The notes below the pieces were generated by a model. The model saw only the letters and a program-made list of their open reading frames with translations. It searched no databases and was not told the DNA's origin. Positions 49,563 through 58,490 of a stretch of DNA of 64,000 bases are shown piece after piece. Made by a program: the position numbers and the translations under genes. Every line of letters starts with the position of its first letter. Position 1 is the stretch's first letter. The DNA comes from Martinezella tropici (GTDB lineage: Bacteria; Pseudomonadota; Alphaproteobacteria; Rhizobiales; Rhizobiaceae), in the NCBI GenBank assembly GCA_000799755.1, contig JUHI01000016.1, positions 1-64,000 of the forward strand, given 5' to 3'.

Positions 49563-50498
49563 ATGACTTCGATCGCCGACACGCTCGACAGGCGTCACGA
49601 CCGCAGGCCGTGGCTGAAGCGCCTCGCCGACGCCTCGGAACCCTATCTCTATAGCGCCCCTGCCCTTATCCTCATCATTGCCGTGATGCTGGTGCCGCTG
49701 GCGATCGGCATATCCTATGCCTTTCGCGACATACAGCTGCTCAATCCGTTTTCCGGCGGCTTCATCGGCCTGGATCATTTTCGCGATCTCGCCAAGGACA
49801 AGGCCTTTTATTGGGCGCTGAAGAACACGCTCTGGTGGACCGGCGCTTCGGTGCTGCTGCAGTTCGTTTTCGGATTGATCCTGGCGCTTCTGTTGGACAA
49901 GCCGTTCTTCGGGAGGTCGATCGTTCAGGCTCTGGTGTTCCTGCCCTGGGCGGTTCCGTCGTTTCTCGCCGGTCTCAATTGGTCCTGGCTATTCAACCCC
50001 GTCATCGGCCCGATACCGCACTGGCTTTACGCGCTGGGCCTGATGAGCGAACCGAACAACATTCTGTCGGACCCGAATTATGCGATGTGGGGGCCGATCG
50101 TCGCCAATGTCTGGTGGGGCATTCCCTTCTTCGCCATTACGCTGCTGGCGGCGCTTCAGGCGATCCCTCGCGATCTCTACGAGGCCGCGTCGATCGACGG
50201 CGCCGGCTGGTTCGAGCGCTTCCGGTCGATCACTCTTCCCTTCCTCGCGCCGACCATCGCCATTACCGTGCTGCTGCGCACGGTCTGGGTCTCCAACTTC
50301 GCTGACTTGATCGTGGTCATGACCGGCGGCGGGCCTGCGGACCGTACGCAGATCGTTGCGAGCTACATCTTCACGCAGGCCTTCAAGCGACTGGATTTCG
50401 GCTACGCTTCGGCAATCGCCCTGGTGCTGCTGGTGCTGCTCCTCGCCTATTCCATGCTGATCATCCTGCTGCGGCAGACCCTGCTGAACAAGGATTGA
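49563..50498 (+). CDS. ABC sugar transporter permease 1 (MalF-like)
   Basis: The 311-residue inner-membrane protein has six expected segments, the first at about residues 32-52 (SAPALILIIAVMLVPLAIG), and the EAA motif YEAASIDGAGWFERFRSITLPFLAPT. ATG 49563 is used; a TTG at 49518 would lengthen the N-terminus without a ribosome site. It forms the channel with permease 2. Confidence 0.9.
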   Translation: MTSIADTLDRRHDRRPWLKRLADASEPYLYSAPALILIIAVMLVPLAIGISYAFRDIQLLNPFSGGFIGLDHFRDLAKDKAFYWALKNTLWWTGASVLLQFVFGLILALLLDKPFFGRSIVQALVFLPWAVPSFLAGLNWSWLFNPVIGPIPHWLYALGLMSEPNNILSDPNYAMWGPIVANVWWGIPFFAITLLAALQAIPRDLYEAASIDGAGWFERFRSITLPFLAPTIAITVLLRTVWVSNFADLIVVMTGGGPADRTQIVASYIFTQAFKRLDFGYASAIALVLLVLLLAYSMLIILLRQTLLNKD

Positions 50499-50501
50499 AT
50501 C

Positions 50502-51332
50502 ATGAGACGATCCGTCCTTCCCATCATCGCGCATCGCTTGGCAATTCTCTGCTACGTCCTCTTCGCGCTCTTTCCGCTCTTCTGGCTGCTGAAGGTCTCG
50601 GTGACGCCGAACGACCTGCTCTATACGGAAGGCGTGCGCATGTGGCCATCGCGCACGACCTGGGAACATTACGCCTTCGTGCTGCAGCACAGCGACTTCC
50701 CAACCTTCTTCAAGAACAGCTTGATCGTCGCCGGTTCGACGGCGATTGCGGTCACGATCTGCGCGTCACTGTCAGGCTATGCGCTTTCGCGATTCAACTT
50801 CCGCGCCAAATACTGGATCGTGGCGCTGATGCTGCTGACGCAGATGTTTCCATTGGTCATGCTCGTCGCCCCGATCTTCAAGATCCTGACGCCGCTGCAC
50901 CTGACGAACAGCCTGACCGGGCTCGTCATCGTCTACACGGCCTTCAACGTGCCCTTCGCCACCTTTCTGATGCAGTCCTTCTTCGACGGCATTCCGAAGG
51001 ATCTGGAGGAGGCCGCGATGATCGACGGCGCAACGCAGTTCACCGCCTTCCGGCAGATCATCCTGCCGTTGACCCTGCCCGGCATCGCCGCAACGCTCGG
51101 CTTCGTCTTCACGGCGGCGTGGAGCGAGCTGCTCTTCGCGCTGATGCTGATCAACGGCAACCAGGCCGCCACCTTCCCGGTCGGGCTTCTCACCTTCGTC
51201 TCGAAATTCTCGGTGGATTTCGGGCAGATGATGGCGGCGGGCGTCATGGCGCTCATTCCGGCCGCGCTCTTCTTCCTGCTCATCCAAGGCTATCTCGTGC
51301 AGGGCCTGACGGCCGGCGCGGTCAAGGGTTAG
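50502..51332 (+). CDS. ABC sugar transporter permease 2 (MalG-like)
   Basis: A 276-residue inner-membrane permease with the EAA motif EEAAMIDGATQFTAFRQIILPLTLPG and typical MalG-like C-terminal helices (GVMALIPAALFFLLIQGYL, VQGLTAGAVKG). It starts three bases after permease 1, so the pair is translated together. Confidence 0.92.
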   Translation: MRRSVLPIIAHRLAILCYVLFALFPLFWLLKVSVTPNDLLYTEGVRMWPSRTTWEHYAFVLQHSDFPTFFKNSLIVAGSTAIAVTICASLSGYALSRFNFRAKYWIVALMLLTQMFPLVMLVAPIFKILTPLHLTNSLTGLVIVYTAFNVPFATFLMQSFFDGIPKDLEEAAMIDGATQFTAFRQIILPLTLPGIAATLGFVFTAAWSELLFALMLINGNQAATFPVGLLTFVSKFSVDFGQMMAAGVMALIPAALFFLLIQGYLVQGLTAGAVKG

Positions 51333-51336
51333 TCAA

Positions 51337-52395
51337 ATGGCATCGATCGATATTCAGAACGTCAAGAAAGCCTACGGCCACGTGCAGGTGCTGCACGACA
51401 TCGATCTCAGGATCAAGGACGGCGAATTCGTCGTTCTCGTCGGCCCCTCCGGATGCGGCAAGTCCACTCTGCTGAGGATGATTGCCGGCCTCGAAGACAT
51501 CAGCGGCGGCGAAATCCGCATTGCCGACAACCGCGTCAACGAGCTGCATCCGAAAGACCGGGATATTGCCATGGTCTTCCAGTCCTATGCGCTCTATCCG
51601 CATATGAATGTGGCCGGCAACATGAGCTACAGTCTGCGGCTGCGGAAAGTGGCAAAGGATGGCATCGCCAAAGCTGTCGCGAATGCCGCATCCAAGCTCG
51701 GTCTCGACCCGCTGCTGGAACGCCGGCCGAAGGCGCTCTCCGGCGGCCAGCGGCAGCGTGTAGCCATGGGCCGCGCCATCGTGCGGCAGCCGAAAGCCTT
51801 TCTCTTCGACGAGCCGCTTTCAAACCTCGACGCACGCCTGCGCGAGCAGATGCGCGCTGAAATCAAGAAGTTGCATGGCGATCTCAAGGCGACCTCGATC
51901 TATGTTACCCACGACCAGATCGAGGCGATGACGCTGGCGGACCGGATCGTCGCCATGCATGGCGGGGTGGTTCAGCAGGTCGGCAGCCCGCTCGAGCTCT
52001 ACGACCACCCCGCCAATCTCTTCGTCGCCGGCTTCATCGGCTCGCCGGGGATGAACTTCCTCGACGCAACCTTTGACGGCAACGGCGTGAAGCTCAAGGA
52101 CGGCACGCTCGTTTCGCTTCCCGAGCCGCTGAAGCTGGCCAACGGTGCGAAGGTGACGCTCGGCATTCGGCCCGAACATGTCGTGCTGTCGTCCAATCCG
52201 TCCGACATGGCAGCCAATGTGGAGCTGATCGAGCCCACCGGCTTCGGCATCATCCTGCATCTCTCGCTGCATGGTTTGCCGTTCAAGGTGTTCACGCTGG
52301 ATCGCAGCGCTCTGAGCGCCGGCTCGCAGGTGAATGTCGCCTTTCCGGCGCAGCATCTTCATGTCTTCGATGAGGAAGGAAAAAGGGCGGCTTGA
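51337..52395 (+). CDS. ABC sugar transporter ATP-binding protein (UgpC/MsmK type)
   Basis: The 352-residue ATPase has Walker A GPSGCGKST, Q-loop FQSYALYPHM, signature LSGGQRQRVAMGRA, Walker B FLFDEPLSNLDA and H-loop YVTHDQ. A C-terminal regulatory TOBE/OB domain follows (about residues 240-350), as in MalK/UgpC. It starts four bases after permease 2 and ends the operon. Confidence 0.93.
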   Translation: MASIDIQNVKKAYGHVQVLHDIDLRIKDGEFVVLVGPSGCGKSTLLRMIAGLEDISGGEIRIADNRVNELHPKDRDIAMVFQSYALYPHMNVAGNMSYSLRLRKVAKDGIAKAVANAASKLGLDPLLERRPKALSGGQRQRVAMGRAIVRQPKAFLFDEPLSNLDARLREQMRAEIKKLHGDLKATSIYVTHDQIEAMTLADRIVAMHGGVVQQVGSPLELYDHPANLFVAGFIGSPGMNFLDATFDGNGVKLKDGTLVSLPEPLKLANGAKVTLGIRPEHVVLSSNPSDMAANVELIEPTGFGIILHLSLHGLPFKVFTLDRSALSAGSQVNVAFPAQHLHVFDEEGKRAA

Positions 52396-52405
52396 CGGCC
52401 GCCCT
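52384..52405 (-). terminator. terminator of the M24 peptidase gene, overlapping the ATPase 3' end
   Basis: An 8-bp stem (AGGGCGGC with GCCGCCCT) with a 6-base loop contains the ATPase stop codon. Read leftward it is followed by TTTTCCTT, so it is best placed to end the convergent peptidase transcript; rightward it lacks a U-run. Confidence 0.6.
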
Positions 52406-52416
52406 CTTCGAAATTC

Positions 52417-53562
52417 TCAGTTCGCAAACGGTTCTGTCGGCCCGCTGGACGGCTGCGTAAACCAGTGCGGCCCATCCGGCGTCATGTAAATGTGGTCTTC
52501 CAGCCGGATGCCGAATTTCTGCGGAAAGACGATCATCGGCTCGTTTGAGAAGCACATGCCGGCCGCGAGTTCGGTCGCGTTGCCGCGCACGATGTAAGGC
52601 TCCTCGTGAATTTCGAGGCCAAGGCCGTGACCGGCGCGATGCGGCAATCCAGGCAGCTTGTAGTCCGGTCCGAGCGAATGTCTCGCCAGCACGGCGCGCG
52701 CCGCGTCATCCAGGCTGGAGCAGGCAGCACCCAGCTTTGCAGCGTCGAAAACGGCCTGCTGCGCCTCGCGCTCGATCGCCCAGGCATCTTCGAAGGCGCT
52801 GTCGCCGCTCTTCAGCTTGTATGTGCGGGTCAGATCGGAATGATAGCCATCGATACGCGCTCCCGTATCCACGAGAATGACATCGTCGTCGCCAAGCGTC
52901 TGATCGCCATCGGCGCCATGAGGTAATGATGTGGCTTCGCCGAAAGACACGATGCAGAAGGTGGAACCGCCATGGGCGCCCGCCTCGCGGTGACGCCGAT
53001 CGATGAACTCGACCACTTCCGACGCGCGAATTCCCGGCTTCAACAAGGCGTGGGCCTGCCTGTGCACATCGAGCGTCAGGTTCATCGCATATTGAATGAG
53101 CGCGATTTCTGCCGGAGACTTGATCCGGCGCAGGCCGCTGATGATCGGCCCGCCATTGACAAGCCTTTCGGCTCCAAGCTCGCTCGCCAGCGCATTATAG
53201 AAGTAAAGCGGCATATTGTCGTCGAGCGCCAGGGTGCCTACGCTTCCGAGCACACGGGCGATCAGCGCCGCACTGCTCTCCTCCTCCTGCCATTCGAGGA
53301 TCTCGGCCGGTAGATGCGACAGGGTTTCGACCCGGCTGCGCTCGAAGCCCGGTACGATGTAATAGAGCCCCGTCGGCGTCACCAGCGCGCCCAGAAACCG
53401 CTCGCTCGCATGCCAGACGAGCCCGGTAAAATAACGCAGGCTTTCGGTCGGCCCGAGCAACATGCCGGCCAGCCCCTGTGCATCGAGCAACTTTCGAAGC
53501 CTCGAAAGGCGCTGCTGCCTCTCCTCTTCAGTGATCTGGGGTACTGGATGTTGCCACGACAT
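52417..53562 (-). CDS. M24 Xaa-Pro peptidase-like metallopeptidase
   Basis: The 381-residue protein has an N-terminal creatinase-like domain and a C-terminal pita-bread domain. All metal ligands are present: Asp in VDTGARIDG and SDLTRTY, His in AGHGLGLEIHEEP, Glu in SNEPMIV and Glu in IRLEDHIY. ATG 53562 is preferred to 53607 because GAGGAGAGTAGGA precedes it. It converges on the ABC operon and may hydrolyse an imported peptide-like compound (inference). Confidence 0.9.
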   Translation of the reverse strand: MSWQHPVPQITEEERQQRLSRLRKLLDAQGLAGMLLGPTESLRYFTGLVWHASERFLGALVTPTGLYYIVPGFERSRVETLSHLPAEILEWQEEESSAALIARVLGSVGTLALDDNMPLYFYNALASELGAERLVNGGPIISGLRRIKSPAEIALIQYAMNLTLDVHRQAHALLKPGIRASEVVEFIDRRHREAGAHGGSTFCIVSFGEATSLPHGADGDQTLGDDDVILVDTGARIDGYHSDLTRTYKLKSGDSAFEDAWAIEREAQQAVFDAAKLGAACSSLDDAARAVLARHSLGPDYKLPGLPHRAGHGLGLEIHEEPYIVRGNATELAAGMCFSNEPMIVFPQKFGIRLEDHIYMTPDGPHWFTQPSSGPTEPFAN

Positions 53563-53992
53563 TCCTACTCTCCTCAATAACTTTGCCTTATATTCATCCA
53601 TCGCCACACAGGCGGAATTGCGCCGACATTATCGCTCCCGCGGTCATCATGTCGACAAAGAAAATGCAAGAGAATCGCAACTGCCTTCCCCGACGATTGC
53701 CGCCGTGTTCGACCGCCAAATTATCTGACAGAGCGAAGGCTGTCTCGATGGCTCACTGCCTCCATCAAAAGCGCGCCGTGGGGTGTCGCCCTGCCCGCCG
53801 CAAACGCCCGCCGCAGACTTATTCTCCGGCTGTGCAATAACGTAAATTGTAAGAAAGTATTGCCATCGATCCATCAGCAAACTTCGTTCGCAATATTCCC
53901 TTTGCGAGAAATATTCCGAAATATAATGACGTACTGCGTTCATACGAAGCGCCTAGCCTTCGCAACAGTTATTCGTAGCGAAGGCATTGATT
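53563..53992. other. gene-free divergent promoter region
   Basis: This 430-bp region lies between the start of the peptidase gene and the start of the Spy-like gene. It must hold both promoters. Frames of up to 98 residues here have no ribosome site and no family resemblance. I see no clear promoter boxes. Confidence 0.4.
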
Positions 53993-54610
53993 ATGAAGAA
54001 ACGACTTATCGTCGCAACTTTATTGATAGCGGCAATCGGCGGCGTAGCCGCTTCGGCCTACGCGGCAGGCCCGGATGGCGCCCCAGACCCGCAAGGAGCG
54101 GCAGACGCACAGACCGTGCAGCCCGATCCGGCCGGCCCGCCACCACCCGGCTGGTATCCGCAAGGCCGGCGTCCCCAGTGGCCGATGATGGGTTTTGGCG
54201 GTGCGTTCATTCCGCCTGGCTTTCCGCACAGGCCGAATCCGGCGCTGATGATTGCTGGCAAATTGTCGGCGCTTGAAACGTTGGTCGGCATCCGCAGCAG
54301 CCAGCTCGATGCCTGGAGAGACTATACGAGTGCCCTGATGGACTTCCTGACGCCTCCGAAACACGAGCAGCCCGACCCGGCGGACGCCGACGATGCCGAC
54401 GCTCCTCGGGCCGATCACGGCGGCGATGGACAGGTACAACTCTTCGGAGAGCGCCTGGCCGATCGCGCGCTCGATCGTGCCGCCAAGGCCAAGGTTCTCA
54501 AGGACAAGGCTCTTGCCCTGCGCAATGTTCTGACGGCCGATCAGCTCGCAAAGCTGGAAGACGTTGAGCGTTCACTCGTCCCCCCGGGCGGCCCGCGCCC
54601 GTTCCATTGA
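53993..54610 (+). CDS. periplasmic Spy/LTXXQ-like protein
   Basis: The 205-residue protein has a signal peptide (ending ASAYA before AGPDG), a Pro/Gly-rich linker and a helical C-terminal part. The C-terminal part is amphipathic (ALMIAGKLSALETLVGIRSSQLDAWRDYTSALMDFL, KDKALALRNVLTADQLAKLEDVE), with LTADQ similar to the LTXXQ repeats of CpxP/Spy chaperone-like proteins. AAGG lies eight bases before ATG 53993. Likely periplasmic stress-related or metal-related function (inference). Confidence 0.68.
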   Translation: MKKRLIVATLLIAAIGGVAASAYAAGPDGAPDPQGAADAQTVQPDPAGPPPPGWYPQGRRPQWPMMGFGGAFIPPGFPHRPNPALMIAGKLSALETLVGIRSSQLDAWRDYTSALMDFLTPPKHEQPDPADADDADAPRADHGGDGQVQLFGERLADRALDRAAKAKVLKDKALALRNVLTADQLAKLEDVERSLVPPGGPRPFH

Positions 54611-54746
54611 TCGACAGAGGAGGGCTTCCGCAACAAGAATCCCTCCCCGTTTCTCTGCAGACCATCTCCCCTCCGCCTCCAATCATTAGAGATCCCCCCG
54701 GACGCCCCTATTGGTTGGAAGGAGCGGCCCATCGAAGGGTCGAATG

Positions 54747-54778
54747 GTCCGGGAACGCCCCGCCCGGCGCTCCCGGAC
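54747..54778. terminator. hairpin between convergent genes
   Basis: GTCCGGGA (54747-54754) pairs with TCCCGGAC (54771-54778), and CGCC/GGCG inside extend the stem after one mismatch. It lies between the Spy-like gene and the convergent glutathione transferase gene. There is no U-run. The remaining 54611-54894 holds nothing else I can support. Confidence 0.45.
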
Positions 54779-54894
54779 TACTCGCGCCCAGACACCGCCG
54801 CCTCCTTCACTGAAGCGATCAGATCGAATTCCGATAGACCTTAGCCTGCCGGGGGGTGTCCTGCGGCTATAGCGACGCTATCGCGCCAGGATTC

Positions 54895-55524
54895 TCAACC
54901 ATCAGCGGCTGCGAAATACGCCATCTGACCGTCATAGGCTCTTTTGAAAGCAGGCCGCGCGCAGGCGCGATCGACGTAGGCGCGCATGGCCGGAAAATCG
55001 CCGGCAGCCTTCACTTTCGGAACGCGAAGCACCTCCGTCATCAGAATATCAGCGACGGTAAATCGTCCGGCGGCAAGCCACTCGCGTTGTTCCAGTACGG
55101 CTTCCAGGTGCTGCAAGCGCTGGAGCAGCCAGCCTTCGAGTGGATTGTTCTCGGTCTTGGAAAGACCAATGAACCACCACGGCACAGTCACCATCTCCAT
55201 GGAGTTGAGCGCGGCAATGGTCCATTCCAGCGTCTCGGCGTCGCCCGCGGCATCGCGCGGCATCAGCTTTTCACTTTTACGCGCCAGATAGAGAAGGCAT
55301 GCGCCGCTCTCGAACATCTTGAGGCCGTTGTCCTCGAGGAAGGGCACTTGGCCAAAAGGTTGGCGCGCAAAATGCCCCGGCCCACGGTTCTTGAACGGCA
55401 CGGACCTCATTTCATAATCGAGATCGGCCTCTTCGCAAGCCCAGCGCAACCTGATGTCTCGCACGTGGCCACGAGGACCTGGCGGCACCCAGTCATATGT
55501 CCAGATCGTCAACGCTCCGGTCAT
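54895..55524 (-). CDS. glutathione S-transferase family protein
   Basis: The 209-residue protein has an N-terminal thioredoxin-like domain (RDIRLRWACEEADLDYEMR, cis-Pro in FGQVPFLEDNG, FESGACLLYLA) and a helical C-terminal domain with FTVADILMTEVLRVPK. It conjugates glutathione to electrophiles or reduces peroxides in the cytoplasm; class cannot be assigned. Confidence 0.9.
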   Translation of the reverse strand: MTGALTIWTYDWVPPGPRGHVRDIRLRWACEEADLDYEMRSVPFKNRGPGHFARQPFGQVPFLEDNGLKMFESGACLLYLARKSEKLMPRDAAGDAETLEWTIAALNSMEMVTVPWWFIGLSKTENNPLEGWLLQRLQHLEAVLEQREWLAAGRFTVADILMTEVLRVPKVKAAGDFPAMRAYVDRACARPAFKRAYDGQMAYFAAADG

Positions 55525-56258
55525 GCAGCATCTCCCTTGGCATGATCCACAGCCGGCTCCACCCGGCCGTTCAACTCCAGTGCGGAAGTTTATCGCGCCA
55601 GACGCTGATTGTCATGATCGAGAGCGCCGCGGTCTAAGATCGTATCAGAGAAATGCTCTATCCCTTTGCTTTCACTCAACTCCGCAGGCAATCACGTTTC
55701 GTGATTTCGCGGAAATCGCCGCAGCCGTCACGCGCACAGCGGGCGCTTGGATGTTCTTGCTGGGCGGGATTACTTGGGAAAGAGCGCGCTCTACGGCGCA
55801 AAGCAATCCGGCTTCGCCATTCGTGTTGGGGGCGTCATGGCGAAGCCGGGTATGCGGGGCGATCAAAGCCTGCTCGAGCCAAGCTGCTGATCGACCACAA
55901 CTTTACATCAGTTACGGGCGCGAACATTTCCGAACATTGCCGAAACAAGGCATTTTGGCGAAATTTGGTGTCTCGGCTTTTCTATTGAGATCGATCTATT
56001 TAGAAATCACTACAATATTACTATCAATATTGCATTATGTAGAATTTTCGACAGTTTCGCGCAAGTAAAGCCTTCTTTACGATGCCAATATGCCGTGACC
56101 GCCTCTGCATTCCGGGCAGGCAGGCTGCGACTCAGTGATGTACGGTTTGTGCTGCGCGCGCCAGAGCATCCGCGCTCTTCTTCGAATCGCAAAAACGCCC
56201 TGCCCTTTTGTTTCGAATGGTTCGGATGAAAACTGCTCAGCAATCCTGCTGAAAGTCT
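55525..56258. other. gene-free 0.7-kb region
   Basis: Between the glutathione transferase and the histidine kinase genes I find no supportable gene. A 204-residue frame on the plus strand lacks a ribosome site and any family pattern. The part 55980-56060 is AT-rich. This may be a decayed gene or an insertion scar, but no inverted repeats or target duplications are evident. Confidence 0.45.
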
Positions 56259-57524
56259 CTAGCCTGCGGCCTTTGTCTCGGCGTTCTTAAATGAGACGAC
56301 CTGTTCCAGGCCTCGCGGCTGACGGTTTCGCACCGTGATTTCGCCCTCGAACCGGGTGATGATCTCACGCGCGATGGCCATGCCCAGACCGGCGCCCGGA
56401 AAAGATCTCTGCCTTGCTATGTCGATGCGGAAGAACGGTTCGAATACCTGGTTGAGCCGATCTTCGGGAATGCCAGGCCCCGTGTCCACGATCCGAACGA
56501 CTGCCCTGTTGCCGAGATGCGTCACAGTTACCGTCGCCGACTGCCCATGCGTCGCCGCATTGATGAGCAGATTTCGCAAGGCCCTGGTGACGGCGAGCGG
56601 GCCTGCGTGGATCGTCGCCTGCTCCAGTTCGCCGCTCGCGACGTTCATGTCGATCGCCTTCAGCTCCGTGACGATGTCGTCGACTATCATATCAAGCCTG
56701 ACCTGTTCCAGACTATCCTTGGAAATCTCTTCCCGGACAAGCCTTATGGCGCTGTCGGCGATCCTGTCGAGCTCCTCGAGATCGGCAAGCCACTTGCGCC
56801 GCTCCTCTTCATCCCGAATGAACTCCGCCCGCAGACGCATCCGGGTCATTGGCGTTCGCAGATCGTGTCCGGCGGCGGCAACGAGCCGCATGCGGCTCTC
56901 GGTGGCTGCCTTCACCCGGGCCGACAGGCCATTGAGCGCCTGCGCGGTCGCTCGAATTTCACCCGGACCGCTTTCTGCTATATGCGGCAGGGTGCCATCG
57001 GGATTGACCGCCGCAACCGCCTCTTCCAGCAAACGTAGCGGCTTCATAATCTTCGAGGCCGCGAAGATGGATACCAGCACGCTGCCGATGATGATGAGAC
57101 CGAGCCACCCCACGAGGATCTTCCATCCTCCCGGCGGCGGCCCATGCTGCGGCATCGGCATGATCAGCCAATTGCCATCAGAGAGCTTCAGCGATGCGAT
57201 CATTTCGCCAGTCGATTGACGCGCTATGATTGCCTGCCGCATGCCTGAGATGCGAAGCAGGGCTTCCATCAGGAAGCGGGATAGCTCCTGGTCGCCCTCG
57301 CCTTCTGCCGGCACGGGCGTAACGACCAGTCCCGCCGCCGTCGCGGCGGGCCGATCCTTTTCCGCGAAGGTTGCGAGGATGGAAAGCTGCCTGGCCATCC
57401 GCTCGACGGTCATGTCCGGACGCGGACCACGCATGACGAGACTTGCCACGAAAGACGAGGAAATCACGACAAGGACAATGGCTGTCATCAAAAGCAGCGC
57501 CAGTCGGGCGCCGAGCGACCTCAT
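56259..57524 (-). CDS. sensor histidine kinase (EnvZ-like)
   Basis: The 421-residue protein has two membrane segments (about 7-28 and 132-154) with a periplasmic sensor between. It continues with a HAMP region, phosphoacceptor His in AAGHDLRTPMTRMR, and an HATPase domain: N-box around LRNLLINAATHG, G1 VDTGPGIPEDRL, F-box FEPFFR, G2 GAGLGMAIA. It phosphorylates the overlapping OmpR-type regulator. The signal is unknown. Confidence 0.93.
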   Translation of the reverse strand: MRSLGARLALLLMTAIVLVVISSSFVASLVMRGPRPDMTVERMARQLSILATFAEKDRPAATAAGLVVTPVPAEGEGDQELSRFLMEALLRISGMRQAIIARQSTGEMIASLKLSDGNWLIMPMPQHGPPPGGWKILVGWLGLIIIGSVLVSIFAASKIMKPLRLLEEAVAAVNPDGTLPHIAESGPGEIRATAQALNGLSARVKAATESRMRLVAAAGHDLRTPMTRMRLRAEFIRDEEERRKWLADLEELDRIADSAIRLVREEISKDSLEQVRLDMIVDDIVTELKAIDMNVASGELEQATIHAGPLAVTRALRNLLINAATHGQSATVTVTHLGNRAVVRIVDTGPGIPEDRLNQVFEPFFRIDIARQRSFPGAGLGMAIAREIITRFEGEITVRNRQPRGLEQVVSFKNAETKAAG

Positions 57525-58252
57525 GAATCGCCTTTGACGGCGGTTACCGGAACGACCAGCTGGTATCCGCCATTGCGGATCGTTCTGAAAATCGGATCTT
57601 CCACGGTTTCTCCGAGCTTGCGGCGTAGCCGGCTCATCAGCACGTCGATGGATCTATCGGCAGGATCGCGATCGCGCCCCTGCGTCAGATCGAGTAGTTG
57701 ATCCCGCGACAGCAGCCGGCCCGCCCGCTCCAGGAATGCCTTGAGCAGATCGAATTCGGCGCCCGTCAGCGAAATCACCTCACCGCTGTCTCTACTAACC
57801 CGGCGAAGTTGCGGATCAAGCATCATATCGGCGAACTGATAGCGTCTTTGCTCCGGTTCCGACGAGGAATCCTCGTTCGTACGGCGCAGGACGGCACGGA
57901 TGCGTGCGGCCAGTTCTCTTGGATTGAACGGCTTGCCGAGATAATCGTCGGCGCCGATTTCAAGACCGAGGATGCGATCTATATCCTCTTTCAGTGCCGT
58001 CAGCAGAATAACCGGCACGCGGGGGCGGCGGTTTCGAAGATCCCGGCAGAGATCGAGGCCAGAGCCATCGGGGAGCATCACATCCAGAACAAGAAGATCA
58101 GGCTGACGGCGATTGAGCGCATCGTTGCAACCGCGAAGATCGCTTGCCGTCGACACGCGAAAGCCCTGCTCCTCGAGATATCGGCTGAGGAGCGAACGTA
58201 TTTCGTGATCGTCATCAACTATCAGAATATCCGGTGCGGCGCTCGCGTTCAT
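57521..58252 (-). CDS. OmpR-family response regulator
   Basis: The 243-residue protein has a receiver domain (acidic DDDHE, phosphoacceptor Asp in LVLDVMLPDGSG, Thr in VILLTALKED, Lys in YLGKPFNPRELAARI). Its winged-helix DNA-binding domain shows SLTGAEFDLLKAFLERAG, LSRDQLLDL and SIDVLMSRLRRKLG. The stop overlaps the kinase start by four bases. MNASAAPD (58252) is preferred; another ATG lies three codons earlier. Confidence 0.93.
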   Translation of the reverse strand: MNASAAPDILIVDDDHEIRSLLSRYLEEQGFRVSTASDLRGCNDALNRRQPDLLVLDVMLPDGSGLDLCRDLRNRRPRVPVILLTALKEDIDRILGLEIGADDYLGKPFNPRELAARIRAVLRRTNEDSSSEPEQRRYQFADMMLDPQLRRVSRDSGEVISLTGAEFDLLKAFLERAGRLLSRDQLLDLTQGRDRDPADRSIDVLMSRLRRKLGETVEDPIFRTIRNGGYQLVVPVTAVKGDS

Positions 58253-58490
58253 GGGCTTCATTCCGTTTTCTCAACTCTTATACAAACTATCGCTTCCCTG
58301 AAAAGAAGGGTTTTGCGGCGTCAATACGGAAAATTCGCGCCAGGAAACATTCGTTTACAAAATTCCGGGCGTCGGAAATGTTGGGTAACAGAATAATCCG
58401 CCAGAGACGAAACTCGTGGAGAAAGTGGCATCCACGCGGCGAATTCTGCGCTCACCAGCGGCCCGTTAATGACACCTGCGATTCTACCTG

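Noticed and set aside
55454..56068. A 204-residue frame on the plus strand
   Set aside because: No ribosome site, no family pattern, overlaps the start of the glutathione transferase gene, and composition changes in the middle.
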